DNA from: JAJNBA01 sp035512775
GTDB lineage: Bacteria; Actinomycetota; UBA4738; HRBIN12
Assembly: GCA_035512775.1 (NCBI GenBank)
Contig: DATKDI010000055.1
Span: 62,001 to 126,000, forward strand
Direction of reading: 5' to 3'
DNA length: 64,000 nucleotides
The translations under genes and the position numbers were made by a program. Shown here piece after piece: positions 43,085 through 52,346 of the stretch. The notes beneath the pieces were generated by a model. That model was not told the origin of the DNA. It ran no database searches and saw only the letters and a program-made list of their open reading frames with translations. How positions within the stretch are numbered: position 1 is the stretch's first letter; each line of letters begins with the position of its first letter.

Positions 43085-44164
43085 ATGACCCCCCATCCCC
43101 TCGAGCTCTATCGGGTCTCCGGGACACACCGCGAGGTGGGGATCCAGATGGGTGAGCTCGGCGCCGAGCAGATCCGGCGAGGGATCGAGTCCTTCGACGC
43201 GCAGCTCCCCGAGGGTCGGACGCGAGACGAGCAGCTGAGCCTCGCGGGGGCCTACCGCGACGTGACCGCGCCCTCGCTCCCCTGGCTGCTCGAGGAGCTC
43301 GACGGATGCGCGGCGGGAGCGGGGGTGGATGCGAAGGAGTTCTTCGCGACGACGGTCGAGGAGCTCTGGTACACGCCGTATCCGAAGCAGACCGAAGGCC
43401 GTTGCAGCGACGTCGTGGCCGGCCCGGGCGCGACGGCGGACGGCCATCTGTGGGTGGGTCACAACAACGACCTTCGTCCGGAGATGGAGGCGGACATCGT
43501 CGCGATCGAGAAGCACGTCGACGACGAGCCGACGATCCTGCAGATCGGCGGCGTGCCGTGGATCAGCGTGGGCTGGAACCAGGCCGGGCTCTCCCTCACC
43601 GGCAACGAGCTCAGCCCCAACGACGAGCGCGTCGGGATCTCACGATCGCACCAGGTCTTCGAGATGCTGCGGGCTCGCAACCTCCACGAGATGATCGCGA
43701 TGGCGATCCGATCGGACCGAGCGTCCTCATACAACAATGTCCTCGCCGACCGTTATGGCGATGTCGCGAACATCGAGGGCAGCGCCACCGACTTCGAGAT
43801 CTCGCACCTCGACGAGAACGACCACCTGACGCACACGAATCACTACGTCAGCGAGCGGATGCGTCCCTACGAGGGCGATGTCGACTACGCCGTGCGCTCG
43901 GACGTCCGATTCTGCCGGGCTCGTGACCTGCTCGCCGACCACCCCGACGGCTCCGTGACGCCCGAGGTGCTCAAGGGCATCCTGTCCGACCACGAGAACC
44001 AGCCGGACGAGGTCTGCCGTCATCCCGAGTGGGGTCACCCGACGTCCAAGACCGTGTTCTGGTGCATGGCCGACGTGACCTCCGGCCGAGTGATCTTCGG
44101 CCGCGGGAACCCGTGCGACTCGATGGATCAGGAGTACGTCTTCGCCGGCTACGGGGCTGCCTGA
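43085..44164 (+). CDS. C45 (isopenicillin-N acyltransferase-like) Ntn hydrolase
   Basis: A 359-aa homologue of acyl-CoA:6-APA acyltransferase, peptidase family C45. Such proteins self-cleave to expose an N-terminal Cys, here predicted in TEGRCSDVVAGPGAT. Other blocks: GHLWVGHNNDLRPEM, GVPWISVGWNQAGLSLTGNEL, YNNVLADRYGDVANIEGS and HTNHYVS. Bacterial members act on lipopeptides, acyl-amino acids or acyl-homoserine-type amides; the substrate is unknown. ATG 43085 has a distant GGAGAGG. The 3' end overlaps the convergent ankyrin gene by 16 bp. Confidence 0.88.
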   Translation: MTPHPLELYRVSGTHREVGIQMGELGAEQIRRGIESFDAQLPEGRTRDEQLSLAGAYRDVTAPSLPWLLEELDGCAAGAGVDAKEFFATTVEELWYTPYPKQTEGRCSDVVAGPGATADGHLWVGHNNDLRPEMEADIVAIEKHVDDEPTILQIGGVPWISVGWNQAGLSLTGNELSPNDERVGISRSHQVFEMLRARNLHEMIAMAIRSDRASSYNNVLADRYGDVANIEGSATDFEISHLDENDHLTHTNHYVSERMRPYEGDVDYAVRSDVRFCRARDLLADHPDGSVTPEVLKGILSDHENQPDEVCRHPEWGHPTSKTVFWCMADVTSGRVIFGRGNPCDSMDQEYVFAGYGAA

Positions 44165-44823
44165 AGCGCGGACCGGATCCGATCCGCGGTGGCGTCGTCG
44201 CCGCTCTCGTTCGCCAGGTCGGTGACGCTCCGTCCCTCTTCGTTGGTGGCGGTGGGGTCCGCGTCCGCGGCGAGAAGAAGCTCGACGCTGGTCAGATCGC
44301 CGTTCATCACGGCGGCGTGGAGCGGGGTCCATCCCGCGGACTGACGCGCGTTCGGGTTCGCCCCCGCGTCGAGGAGGATACGGACGACGTCGGCGTGCTT
44401 GCGGCTCACCGCGGAATGCATCGGGGTCCCGGTCATCCACCCGCGGCCGAAGGGATCGACCTCGGCGCCCCGACCGATGAGGAGCGCGGCAGCGTCGTGC
44501 CTGCCGAAGAACGCGGCGAAGTGCAGCGCCGTGAACCCGTCGCCGGAATAGTCGTTCGCCAGCGACGGCTCGGCCTCGAGGAGCTCGGTGAGCCGGTCGA
44601 GATCACCGAACGCCGCGGCCTCGAAGATGTCGAGCGTGTCGACCCTGCGCTTCACCGTTTCGGTCAACGCCTTGTCGAAGCGATAGAGCGCCCGCATGAG
44701 CGCGGACACGCCGCTCGCATCGCGCGCGATCGCGAGCGTCGGGTCGGCGTCGAGCATCGCTTCGACCCCTCCCACGTCTCCGGCTTCGATCGCCTCGAAA
44801 AGCTCGTCCGAGGTGTTTGCCAT
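44149..44823 (-). CDS. ankyrin-repeat protein
   Basis: A 224-aa soluble protein with about five ankyrin repeats: SGVSALMRALYRFD, DGFTALHFAAFFGRHDAAALLIGRG, WMTGTPMHSAVSRKHADVVRILLDAGANPNA and GWTPLHAAVMNGDLTSVELLLAADADP. Ankyrins mediate protein-protein contacts; no enzymatic domain is attached. The ATG at 44823 has GAGGAG. A promoter (TTGACG, 18 bp, TAGGCT) can be read upstream on this strand, in the AT-rich segment shared with the divergent marR gene. Confidence 0.88.
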   Translation of the reverse strand: MANTSDELFEAIEAGDVGGVEAMLDADPTLAIARDASGVSALMRALYRFDKALTETVKRRVDTLDIFEAAAFGDLDRLTELLEAEPSLANDYSGDGFTALHFAAFFGRHDAAALLIGRGAEVDPFGRGWMTGTPMHSAVSRKHADVVRILLDAGANPNARQSAGWTPLHAAVMNGDLTSVELLLAADADPTATNEEGRSVTDLANESGDDATADRIRSALQAAP

Positions 44824-44881
44824 CGTCCCGCTCCTCGTTACTATTTGTGTAGCCTAACTAAATATCGATATCCTCGTCAAG
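44824..44881. promoter_or_regulatory. AT-rich divergent promoter/operator, ankyrin-marR
   Basis: This 58-bp region is strikingly AT rich against the genome. On the minus strand TTGACG (44880-44875), an 18-bp spacer and TAGGCT form a plausible sigma-70 promoter for the ankyrin gene. Imperfect inverted elements (TTAGTTAG and CTACACAA) and the palindrome ATATCGATAT (44862-44871) are candidate MarR sites. The marR ATG follows directly, so marR may be nearly leaderless. Confidence 0.5.
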
Positions 44882-45334
44882 ATGACCACATCAAGGCGGA
44901 CTTCCCCGACGCGAGAGGTGGGGCGGGTGGCGGACCGACTCCATTCGGCCGCGATCCACCTCTTGCGGCGCCTGCGCGTGGACGACGAGGCGCTGGGCAT
45001 CTCTGCCCCGCGCCTCTCCGCTCTGTCGGTGCTCGTGTTCGCGGGCCCCAAGCGGATCGGCGAGCTCGCTCGGATCGAGCAGGTCGAGCCACCCACGATG
45101 ACGAGGCTGGTGGACGGCCTCGTACGGAACGGTCTCGCGGTACGCGAGACCGACCCGGACGACGCGAGGGCCGTGCGCGTCCGGGCCACGGCGACCGGCG
45201 GCCGCACACTCCGGAGAGGACGAGCGAGGAGGGTCGAGACCCTCAGGGCCAGCCTCGCCGGTCTCTCCCCCGCCGACCTCGCCGCCCTGGGCGAGGGCGT
45301 CGAGGTCCTGGAGCGGATCCTCCGCGACCGCTAG
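44882..45334 (+). CDS. MarR family transcriptional regulator
   Basis: A 150-aa winged-helix regulator. Recognition region: RIGELARIEQVEPPTMTRLVDGLVRNGLAVRETDPDDARAVRVRATATG, typical of MarR with the DxR wing. Helical dimerisation segments flank it. It likely represses itself and the divergent ankyrin gene from the shared AT-rich operator; the ligand is unknown. The 3' end overlaps the convergent amidohydrolase gene by 4 bp. The ATG at 44882 lacks an obvious ribosome-binding site. Confidence 0.9.
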   Translation: MTTSRRTSPTREVGRVADRLHSAAIHLLRRLRVDDEALGISAPRLSALSVLVFAGPKRIGELARIEQVEPPTMTRLVDGLVRNGLAVRETDPDDARAVRVRATATGGRTLRRGRARRVETLRASLAGLSPADLAALGEGVEVLERILRDR

Positions 45335-46515
45335 ACGGGCAGGCCGGCCTGCCACACGTGTGTCCGGCCGAGCAGGGTGCGGGGGTCCTCCGCCGGGTCG
45401 CCGTCGACGAGGAGCAGGTCCGCCCGCTTGCCGACCTCGACCGTGCCCACATCCGGGAGCCGGAGCAGCTCGGCCCCGTTCGCGGTCGCCGCCCGGAGGG
45501 CGTCGAGCGGCGCCATCCCCCACTCCGCCATGTACGCGATCTCCTGCGGCGCGTTACCGTGCGGGTTGAACGGGGTGCCGGCGTCCGTCCCACACACCGG
45601 ACGGACGCCGGCTCGGATCGCCGTCCGATGCGACTTCTTCGAATCGGCTTCGATCTGGCGGGCCTTCTCGACGGCGTACTCGGGCACGCGGTCCGCGTGA
45701 TCGAGGATCCCGCGGATCGCGCAGATCGTCGGCGACCGGAAGGTGCCGCGCGCCACCATCTCCCGGGCGGTGGCGGGCGTGAGCTGGTTGCAATGCTCGA
45801 TCGAGTCCACTCCGGCGAGCACCGCCGCGCGGATCCCGTTCGCCCCGATCGCGTGCGCGGCCACGGGAAGCTCGCGAGCATGCGCCTCGCGGACACCGGC
45901 CTCGAGCTCCTCCGCCGTGAACGCGCTGAACGTTGCCGGGATGCCCGGCGTGAGGACGCCACCGGTCGCGATCAGCTTGATCGCGGTCGCTCCGCCGCGG
46001 ATCTCCTCGCGGACGGCGCCACGTACCCCGTCGGCGCCGTCGACCTCCCGGGAAAACGCGATGTTGTAGCCGTGACCGCCGGTGACCGTGAAGGCTCGAC
46101 CGGCCGCGAGGATCCGTGGTCCCGGGACGAGGCCGGCAGCGACCGCCCTGGCGACATCGATACTCGCGCCGCCCATCCCACCGAGATCGCGCACGGTGGT
46201 CACGCCGGCGTCCAGGTTCCGCTTCGCGTTCACGACGGCCTTGATCGCCGCGTGACCCGGCGTCGTGAGGTCCTTCGACTCCTTCTCGAAGTCCGCGCCG
46301 CCGTCGAACTGGAGGTGGACGTGGACGTCGATCAGACCCGGCATCAGGGACCTGCCCGCGCCGTCGACCTCGCGAGCCGCGCCCGAGGACTTCGGCGCCC
46401 GCGCGTGCGCGCCGACCCACTCGATGCCATCCGTCCCGAACAGGACTCCTTGACGCTCCTTCACGACTCGCCCGTCGAACAGTGTGACGTTCGCGACGTA
46501 CGTGGACCTCGCCAT
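45331..46515 (-). CDS. metal-dependent amidohydrolase
   Basis: A 394-aa amidohydrolase superfamily TIM barrel of the imidazolonepropionase/Xaa-Pro dipeptidase-like group: LMPGLIDVHVHLQFD (HxH metal ligands), AIKLIATGGVLTPG (Lys likely carbamylated), VAAHAIG and IEHCNQLT (His ligands) and GTDAGTPFNPHG (metal Asp). Substrates in this group include N-acyl or dipeptide amides such as prolidase-like compounds. Of two in-frame ATGs (46518, 46515) the second is used. It is divergent from the CBS gene. Confidence 0.9.
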   Translation of the reverse strand: MARSTYVANVTLFDGRVVKERQGVLFGTDGIEWVGAHARAPKSSGAAREVDGAGRSLMPGLIDVHVHLQFDGGADFEKESKDLTTPGHAAIKAVVNAKRNLDAGVTTVRDLGGMGGASIDVARAVAAGLVPGPRILAAGRAFTVTGGHGYNIAFSREVDGADGVRGAVREEIRGGATAIKLIATGGVLTPGIPATFSAFTAEELEAGVREAHARELPVAAHAIGANGIRAAVLAGVDSIEHCNQLTPATAREMVARGTFRSPTICAIRGILDHADRVPEYAVEKARQIEADSKKSHRTAIRAGVRPVCGTDAGTPFNPHGNAPQEIAYMAEWGMAPLDALRAATANGAELLRLPDVGTVEVGKRADLLLVDGDPAEDPRTLLGRTHVWQAGLPV

Positions 46516-46590
46516 CACGGCATCATGTCATCGACGGTGTGCGCAGGCGCCCCATAGTAGGCTTGCTCCTCCAACGGCCCAGGAGGATCG

Positions 46591-47052
46591 ATGCTCGTCG
46601 GTGAGATCATGCACTCGGACGTGAAGACGGCGAGCACGAGCGATTCCTTCGCGGACGTCGCGAAGATGATGCGAACCCACGGCATCTCCTCGGTCGTGGT
46701 ACTGGACGGCAAGAAGCTCGAAGGCATCGTGACGGAGCGCGACATCGTGAACCTCGTGGCGGAAGGCGGCGATCCGAACACCACCACCGTCGAGCAGGGC
46801 ATGACCCGCCGGGACCTGGTCACGGTCGGACCCAAGACGGAACTCTCCCACGCGGCCGAGCAGATGGTGTCGCGCAACATCCGCCACCTTCCGATCGTCG
46901 ACGGCGAGAACGTCGTGGGGATCGTGTCGATCCGGGACATGACCCGGTGGGCAGCCGAGGAGCTCGCGGGCGGCCACGAGCTGCCGGACATCGCCGGCTC
47001 GCACGCCGCCCTACAGGCGGCCAGTCAGCTCCAGCGCAAGCGCGGCGCCTGA
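46591..47052 (+). CDS. tandem CBS-domain protein
   Basis: A 153-aa protein of two CBS domains (about 8-60 and 72-125): VAKMMRTHGISSVVVLDGKKLEGIVTERDIV and AAEQMVSRNIRHLPIVDGENVVGIVSIRDMTRW. A CBS pair forms a Bateman module that binds adenine nucleotides (AMP, ATP, SAM). No catalytic domain is present, so it is a stand-alone sensor. Start ATG 46591 has an AGGAGG site 5 nt upstream. It converges with the NADH dehydrogenase gene. Confidence 0.92.
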   Translation: MLVGEIMHSDVKTASTSDSFADVAKMMRTHGISSVVVLDGKKLEGIVTERDIVNLVAEGGDPNTTTVEQGMTRRDLVTVGPKTELSHAAEQMVSRNIRHLPIVDGENVVGIVSIRDMTRWAAEELAGGHELPDIAGSHAALQAASQLQRKRGA

Positions 47053-47077
47053 TCACGAGGGCGGACGGCAAGGACCC

Positions 47078-48397
47078 TCAGGAAGACTGATCGCCCGAGG
47101 CCTGTTCGAACGGCTCCCGAGGCCTGCCGAGCGACCCGAGCTGCGCCAGATCTCGCGGGAAGAGCAGCGCCACCGTCCAGTCCATCGCGATCTTCACGCG
47201 CCTCGTCCACGTCGGCATCGCGAGCAGGTGATACGAGCGATGCAGGAACCATCCGAGGAACCCTTTGAACCTCAGGCCCTTGACGGTCGCGACGCCCTTG
47301 TAGCGGCCGAGCGAACACACGCCACCGATGTTCGCGTACACGAACGGCTGGAGCGGACGGCCGGCCAGGACCGCCTCGATGTTGGCAGCGACTCGCTTGC
47401 CCTGACGGAGACCATGTTGCGCGGTGGGCGGTGAGAGTCCCCCGGTGGTGTCGTCGGGAACGGCTGCCGCGTCGCCGGCGCCCCATGCGCCCTCGATGCC
47501 CTCGACCCGAAGGGATCGGTCGACGAGCAGGCGGCCTTGCTCGTCGACCGGAAGCGCCGACTCGCGAGCAAGGGGTGACGGCTTCACGCCGGCCGTCCAC
47601 ACGAGCGTCTCGGCGGAGAACGTCTCTCCGTCCGAGAGGCGGATCACGCCGCCCTCGGCCGAGTCGAGCCGGGTGCGGAGCTTGATCTCGATCCGTCGCT
47701 GCTGGAGGAGCTCCTGCGCGTAGGACGCGAGGCCCTCGGGAAGCTCGGGGAGGATCCTATCCGCGGCGTCGACGAGCACCCAGCGCATCTCGGAGGGATC
47801 GATTTCGGGATAGTTCTCGATCGCATCGCGCGCGAGGTCCTCGAGCTCGCCGAGGGCTTCGACGCCCGCGTACCCACCCCCGACGAAGACGAAGGTGAGC
47901 GCGGCTCGACGTCGCGTGGCGTCCTCCTCGGACGCCGCCACGTCGAGCCGCGCCAGGACGTGGTTCCGGAGATAGATCGCCTCCTGGACCGTCTTGAATC
48001 CGATCCCGTGTTCGGCGAGCCCGGGCACCGGCAGGACACGCGAACGCGAGCCGGGGGCGAGCACCACGATGTCGTAGCCGATCGATCGCTCGTCCCCGCC
48101 CGCCGTGCGCACCCGCACCTCGCGAGCGTCGTGATCCACGCGAGTGACCTCACCGATCACGATCCGGCATCGCTTCAGCACGCGCCGGAGCGGCACCACC
48201 GCCGCCCGTGGGTCGATCGTCCCGGAGGCCACCTCGGGCAGGAACGGCTGGTACTGGAAGAAGCTCTCCTGATTCACCACCGTCACTCGGTGACCGGCGG
48301 CGACGGCGCCCTTCAGCCCCATGGCCGCGTACAGTCCCGCGAACCCGGCACCGACGACGAGGATGTGCCTCGATCCCCAGGTCGCGCTGGCGCTCAT
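47078..48397 (-). CDS. ndh: type II NADH dehydrogenase (NDH-2)
   Basis: A 439-aa FAD-dependent NADH:quinone oxidoreductase, non-proton-pumping, peripheral to the membrane. FAD-binding VVGAGFAGLYAAMGL (15-29), NADH-binding FVFVGGGYAGVEALGELED (about 167-185), FAD-site GAWGAGDAAAVPD, and quinone-side motif PPTAQHGLRQGKRVAANI. C-terminal helices (GFLGWFLHRSYHLLAMPTWTRRVKIAMDWTVALLFPRD) anchor it. The ATG at 48397 overlaps the stop of the HAD gene (ATGA). The quinone pool is its electron acceptor. Confidence 0.93.
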   Translation of the reverse strand: MSASATWGSRHILVVGAGFAGLYAAMGLKGAVAAGHRVTVVNQESFFQYQPFLPEVASGTIDPRAAVVPLRRVLKRCRIVIGEVTRVDHDAREVRVRTAGGDERSIGYDIVVLAPGSRSRVLPVPGLAEHGIGFKTVQEAIYLRNHVLARLDVAASEEDATRRRAALTFVFVGGGYAGVEALGELEDLARDAIENYPEIDPSEMRWVLVDAADRILPELPEGLASYAQELLQQRRIEIKLRTRLDSAEGGVIRLSDGETFSAETLVWTAGVKPSPLARESALPVDEQGRLLVDRSLRVEGIEGAWGAGDAAAVPDDTTGGLSPPTAQHGLRQGKRVAANIEAVLAGRPLQPFVYANIGGVCSLGRYKGVATVKGLRFKGFLGWFLHRSYHLLAMPTWTRRVKIAMDWTVALLFPRDLAQLGSLGRPREPFEQASGDQSS

Positions 48398-49062
48398 GGC
48401 GACGAGAGCCGTTCCAGCTCCGTGGGGAGCTCGGAGAGACTCCTGATGGTCCCGTCGGTCTCCGCCAACTGGTCGAGCGTCGGGTCGTCGGGCGCCTCGC
48501 CGCGCAGCATCCAGATGGTGCGCATGCCCACCTCGGCGGCAGGGCGCATGTCGTAGTCGAGACGGTCGCCGACCATGCAACTCGCGCTCGGGGCGACCCC
48601 GGCAGCTTCCACGCTGAGCTCGAAGAGCGCGGGATCGGGCTTCCCGACGCCGAGCTCGTCCGACACGCTCCACACGTCGAAGAACCGCTCGAGGGCGTCG
48701 CGTCGCATCGCCGAGCGGACGTCTCCCGGCTGGTTCGCGATCACCCCGAGACGGTATCCGCTGTCTCTCAGCATCTCGAGGCACGGCACCACGTCGTCGT
48801 AGAGGGCGGACGGCGGATAGTGCCAGTAGCGGGCGGCGAGCGTCTCCAGTTCGCGGAGGTCTCCCTCGGGGAGGAACCGCGCGATGAGGCGGCGCCGGAA
48901 CGACCCCGACTGCTCCGTGCGCGCCCTCCCGTACTCCTCGTCGAACTCGGCGTCGGTGAAGCGTGCGCCTGCATCGCGCAGAGCGCGATGCCAGGCACGC
49001 GCGTACACGGTGTCGTCGTAGAGCACGCCGCCGATGTCCAGGAAGACAATCTCGATCGTCAT
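48394..49062 (-). CDS. HAD superfamily hydrolase
   Basis: A 222-aa HAD phosphatase with a capped fold. Motif I is FLDIGGVLYDD (nucleophile Asp8); here the second Asp of DxD is Gly, as in several GGVL-type HADs. Motif III lies in GVGKPDPALFEL (Lys), and motif IV is MVGDRLDYDMRPAAEVGM. Substrate is unknown, perhaps a phosphoglycolate- or sugar-phosphate-type ester. It is translationally coupled to the ndh gene. The ATG at 49062 has no strong ribosome-binding site. Confidence 0.85.
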   Translation of the reverse strand: MTIEIVFLDIGGVLYDDTVYARAWHRALRDAGARFTDAEFDEEYGRARTEQSGSFRRRLIARFLPEGDLRELETLAARYWHYPPSALYDDVVPCLEMLRDSGYRLGVIANQPGDVRSAMRRDALERFFDVWSVSDELGVGKPDPALFELSVEAAGVAPSASCMVGDRLDYDMRPAAEVGMRTIWMLRGEAPDDPTLDQLAETDGTIRSLSELPTELERLSSP

Positions 49063-49228
49063 CGCCTCAGGCCCACGTTCGATCTCCGTTCCGATATGGC
49101 TCGGCTTCGGACGGTTCCATGCTTCCAGGCCATACCACCTGTGGCATGGGCGACATCTCGGCGAGGTTCCGACCCGCCCCCATCTCAGACCCGGGATGCG
49201 TCGAGGCCGGAGAGCTCGCCGGACCCGG

Positions 49229-50059
49229 TCAGCGACCGGCGCGCCTCTTCAACTCCGCGAACGTCTCGGCGTCCGTGCGCTCCTCACCCATCCGGAACCC
49301 GTAGCGCTCGCCGTGGCAATCGGACGCGGCCGTGGCGACGAGACCGAGGCGTTCCGCGATCGCCGCGTACTTCGCTCGCATCTCGTCGTCGTGGTCGGGA
49401 TGCCGGACCTCCAGGCCCACCATCCCCGCAGTCGCCATCTCCTCGATGAGCTCGTCGGGCACCGTGTCGTTCCCTCGCCACATGCCGGGATGGGCGAGCA
49501 CGCACACCCCTCCCGCGTCACGGATCAGCCGGAGGGCTTCCATCGGCGGGAGCGCATGCTTGGGAACGTAGGCCATGCCGTCATCGGCGATGTAGCGATC
49601 GAATGCCTCCTTCTCGTCGGCGACGATCCCGGCTTCGACCATCGCCTCGGCGATGTGCGGTCTCGCGATCGCGTCCCCGCCGGCGAGCTCCCGCACGCGT
49701 TCGATCGAGATGTCGAAACCGAGCTCGCGCAGCTTCTCGACGATCATCTCCCCTCGCCGGAAGCGGGTCGCGGTGAGCCGCAGCAGCTCCGCCTCGATCG
49801 CCGTATCGTCCGGGTCGACCCAGTAGCCGAGGATGTGCAGGCTCGCACCGTCGTATTCGGCCGAGAACTCGATCCCTGGCACGAGATCGAGTCCGAGCTC
49901 GCTCGCCGCGGCCGCCGCCTCCTCGAGCCCGTCGAAGGTGTCGTGATCGGTGAGGGCGACCCCCGCGAGATGGCGCTGCGCGGCGAGCACCATCACCTCG
50001 GCGGGACGAAGCGTCCCGTCGGAACGGTTCGAGTGCGTGTGGAGGTCGTAGCCGGGCAT
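49229..50059 (-). CDS. PHP-domain phosphoesterase
   Basis: A 276-aa stand-alone PHP metalloenzyme with the four PHP motifs: YDLHTHSNRSDGTLRP, VALTDHDTFDGL, LVPGIEFSA/LHILGYWVD and CVLAHPGM, with a terminal ASDCHG. Closest in layout to RNase AM/YciV-type 5'-nucleotidases that release phosphates from short oligonucleotides or pAp. The start ATG 50059 lacks a Shine-Dalgarno, consistent with a leaderless transcript. The two flanking gaps (166 bp to the HAD start, 212 bp to the next gene) hold nothing I can identify. Confidence 0.9.
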   Translation of the reverse strand: MPGYDLHTHSNRSDGTLRPAEVMVLAAQRHLAGVALTDHDTFDGLEEAAAAASELGLDLVPGIEFSAEYDGASLHILGYWVDPDDTAIEAELLRLTATRFRRGEMIVEKLRELGFDISIERVRELAGGDAIARPHIAEAMVEAGIVADEKEAFDRYIADDGMAYVPKHALPPMEALRLIRDAGGVCVLAHPGMWRGNDTVPDELIEEMATAGMVGLEVRHPDHDDEMRAKYAAIAERLGLVATAASDCHGERYGFRMGEERTDAETFAELKRRAGR

Positions 50060-50271
50060 CGAGGGAAGCGTGTCAGACCGTCGGTGAGCCCGTCCACGCC
50101 GGTCGCCGATCTCCTCGCCGAGATCGCGAGCGTGCGCGACGTTCGCGTGGTCCCGTTCTTGGTCACGCTGATGCTGCCCGGAGACCCCGCGCCGGGTTTC
50201 ACGTCGACGCGGTCGGCCCGGGCGTGACCGGGGGTCGTGATCCTTTCGAGTCTTGGAGAGAGGTGGTGTGT

Positions 50272-51294
50272 CTACGGTGCCGGTCCGACGAGCTCCCGCC
50301 CGATCTCCGCGACCGAGCGGCATCCGGTGAGCGCCATCGCGTTCTCGACCTCAGCGCGGAAGATGCCGAGCACGCCCGCCACCCCGTCCTCGCCCTCCGC
50401 TGCGAGCGCCCACGCAGCGGGTCGTCCCACCATGACCGCCGCCGCCCCAAGGGCCATCGCCTTCAAGACGTCGGTCCCCCGGCGGACGCCCCCGTCCATC
50501 AGGACGGGCAGGCGTCCGCCGACCGCCTCGACCACTTCGGGCAACGCGTCCAAAGATGCCGGGCACGCATCGAGTTGCCGTCCACCGTGGTTCGACACCA
50601 CGATCCCGTCAGCGCCGTGCTCGACCGCGAGCAACGCGTCCTCGGCGGTGAGGATCCCCTTGACCAGGACCGGGAGATCCGGGGCGTGGTCTCGGATGAA
50701 CGCGAGGTGTTCCCACGACATGTTGGGCTCGAACTCGTAGTCGGCGTTGCCGATCCCGTACGGCATCACGAATCCGCTCCGCGTGTCGCGATGCCGAAGG
50801 CCCGTCACGGGGAAGTCCACGGTCCAGCAGATCGCCTCGTATCCAGCCGCCACGACTCGCCCGAGCATCTTCGCCGACCGCTCCTGATCGGCGAAGAGAT
50901 AGAGCTGCCACCACTTCGGCCCTTCCGTCGCCTCCGCGATCTCCTCGAGGGTGTCGACCGCGGTTGACGACACCACCGGGATGGTGCCGGCCCGGGCGGC
51001 GCCGACCACGGTGCCCCGCTCACCGTCGGGATGCGCCCTTGCCTGGTAGGCCCAGGGCGCGACCAGAACAGGGAACTCGACTCGGGTGCCGAGGAGCTCG
51101 GTCGATGGATCGGGGAAGCTCGACCCTCGGAGGAAACGCGGGCGGAGTACCCAACGGTCGAACGCCCTCAGGTTCTCCTCGAGCGTCCGCTCGTCCCCCG
51201 CGCCACCGGCGTAGTAGTCGTACACATCGGCGGGGAGCATCGACTTCGCGACAGGCTCGTAGTCGTCGACCTGGAGGTATCGCTGCTCGACCAT
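50272..51294 (-). CDS. FMN-dependent alpha-hydroxy acid oxidase/dehydrogenase
   Basis: A 340-aa TIM-barrel flavoenzyme of the glycolate oxidase/lactate dehydrogenase (LldD) family. Signatures: YDYYAGGAGDERTLEENLRAF near the start, VAPWAYQARAHPDGERGT, and the catalytic block VVSNHGGRQLD (active-site His) with GRLPVLMDGGVRRGTDVLKA for FMN phosphate. It oxidises a 2-hydroxy acid such as lactate, glycolate or mandelate. ATG 51294 is 59 bp from the divergent gpsA start. Confidence 0.92.
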   Translation of the reverse strand: MVEQRYLQVDDYEPVAKSMLPADVYDYYAGGAGDERTLEENLRAFDRWVLRPRFLRGSSFPDPSTELLGTRVEFPVLVAPWAYQARAHPDGERGTVVGAARAGTIPVVSSTAVDTLEEIAEATEGPKWWQLYLFADQERSAKMLGRVVAAGYEAICWTVDFPVTGLRHRDTRSGFVMPYGIGNADYEFEPNMSWEHLAFIRDHAPDLPVLVKGILTAEDALLAVEHGADGIVVSNHGGRQLDACPASLDALPEVVEAVGGRLPVLMDGGVRRGTDVLKAMALGAAAVMVGRPAAWALAAEGEDGVAGVLGIFRAEVENAMALTGCRSVAEIGRELVGPAP

Positions 51295-51353
51295 GATCTG
51301 CCGAAGCGTATCCGACGTGGCGGCCTCGGCCGGCCCGCGGCTATCGTGAGCAG

Positions 51354-52346
51354 GTGGCGAGGGTGACGATCTTCGGGGCCGGCGCGATGGGAACGGCGTT
51401 CGCGATGCATTCGGCGCGGGCCGGACTCCCCACGTCGCTGTGGGCGAACGAGCACGACCTGGCCGCCTACGCGGCGATGCGGGAGGAGCGGAAGCATCCG
51501 CTGCTCCCGGAGCACCTCCCGGACGGCGTCGAGCTGCGCGGTCCCAACGAACTCGAGGCGGCTGCCCGCGACGTGGAGATCGCCGTGCTGGCCGCGAACT
51601 CGGCGGGGGCTCGATCGCTCGTGTCCATGGTGCGTAAGCACGTCGCGGGTGCTCGCGTCGCCGTCTCCGTCGCGAAGGGGCTCGAACCGACGACGGGGAA
51701 GCGCATGAGCGAGGTCTACGGCGAGGAGCTCTCCGGGGTCGACGTGGTCGTGGTCGGCGGCCCCTGCCTCGCCCGGGAGCTCGCGGAGGGCCTCCCCACC
51801 GCGGCCGTCTGGGCCGCGAGCATCGTGTCGGTCGCCGAGGACGCGGGCAAGCCGTTCGACGACCGTCGCTATCAGCTCTCCTTCTCGGACGATGTGGTCG
51901 GCGTCGAGCTCTGCTCGATGATGAAGAACGTGGCCGCGATCGGGCTCGGACTTCTCGACGGTCTCGGCAAGCGCACGGGGATCGGCTATCAGAACGCGAA
52001 GGCCGCGCTGTTCACGAGGGCGGCGCACGAGATCGTCACGCTCGTGACCGAGCTGGGCGGCAGGTCCGAGACGGCGATGGGTCTGGCGGGGATCGGCGAT
52101 CAGCTGGTCACGAGCCTCGGCGGCCGGAACCGTCTCTACGGGGAGCTCGTCGGAACCGGCGATCCTCCGGACGACACCCTCCGCGAGCTCGAAGCCGGCG
52201 GGCTCACGGTGGAAGGCGTGGAATCGACCCGGCATGTGAAGCGCCTCGCATCCGAACGCGGCGTTCACCTCCCGTATCACGACGCGATCCACCGGGTGCT
52301 GTTCGAAGGCGCCCGTCCCCACGAGGTCCTGGAGGTGCTCCGATGA
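51354..52346 (+). CDS. gpsA: glycerol-3-phosphate dehydrogenase [NAD(P)+]
   Basis: A 330-aa enzyme reducing dihydroxyacetone phosphate to sn-glycerol 3-phosphate for phospholipids. It has the N-terminal Rossmann motif VTIFGAGAMGTAFA (4-17), substrate Lys in SVAKGLEP, and the C-terminal block VGVELCSMMKNVAAIGLGLLDGL with the catalytic Lys. GLAGIGDQLVTSLGGRNRLYGELVGTG is the usual conserved tail. The start is GTG 51354. glpX begins inside its last codon (ATGA overlap), so the two genes are co-translated. Confidence 0.93.
   Translation: MARVTIFGAGAMGTAFAMHSARAGLPTSLWANEHDLAAYAAMREERKHPLLPEHLPDGVELRGPNELEAAARDVEIAVLAANSAGARSLVSMVRKHVAGARVAVSVAKGLEPTTGKRMSEVYGEELSGVDVVVVGGPCLARELAEGLPTAAVWAASIVSVAEDAGKPFDDRRYQLSFSDDVVGVELCSMMKNVAAIGLGLLDGLGKRTGIGYQNAKAALFTRAAHEIVTLVTELGGRSETAMGLAGIGDQLVTSLGGRNRLYGELVGTGDPPDDTLRELEAGGLTVEGVESTRHVKRLASERGVHLPYHDAIHRVLFEGARPHEVLEVLR

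Noticed and set aside
50084..50227. A 47-codon GTG frame (starting VSPSTPVADLLAEIASVRD) in the gap before the PHP gene, with coding-like third positions.
   Set aside because: No ribosome-binding site at a useful distance and no family match; it may be a relic, but I cannot support a gene.
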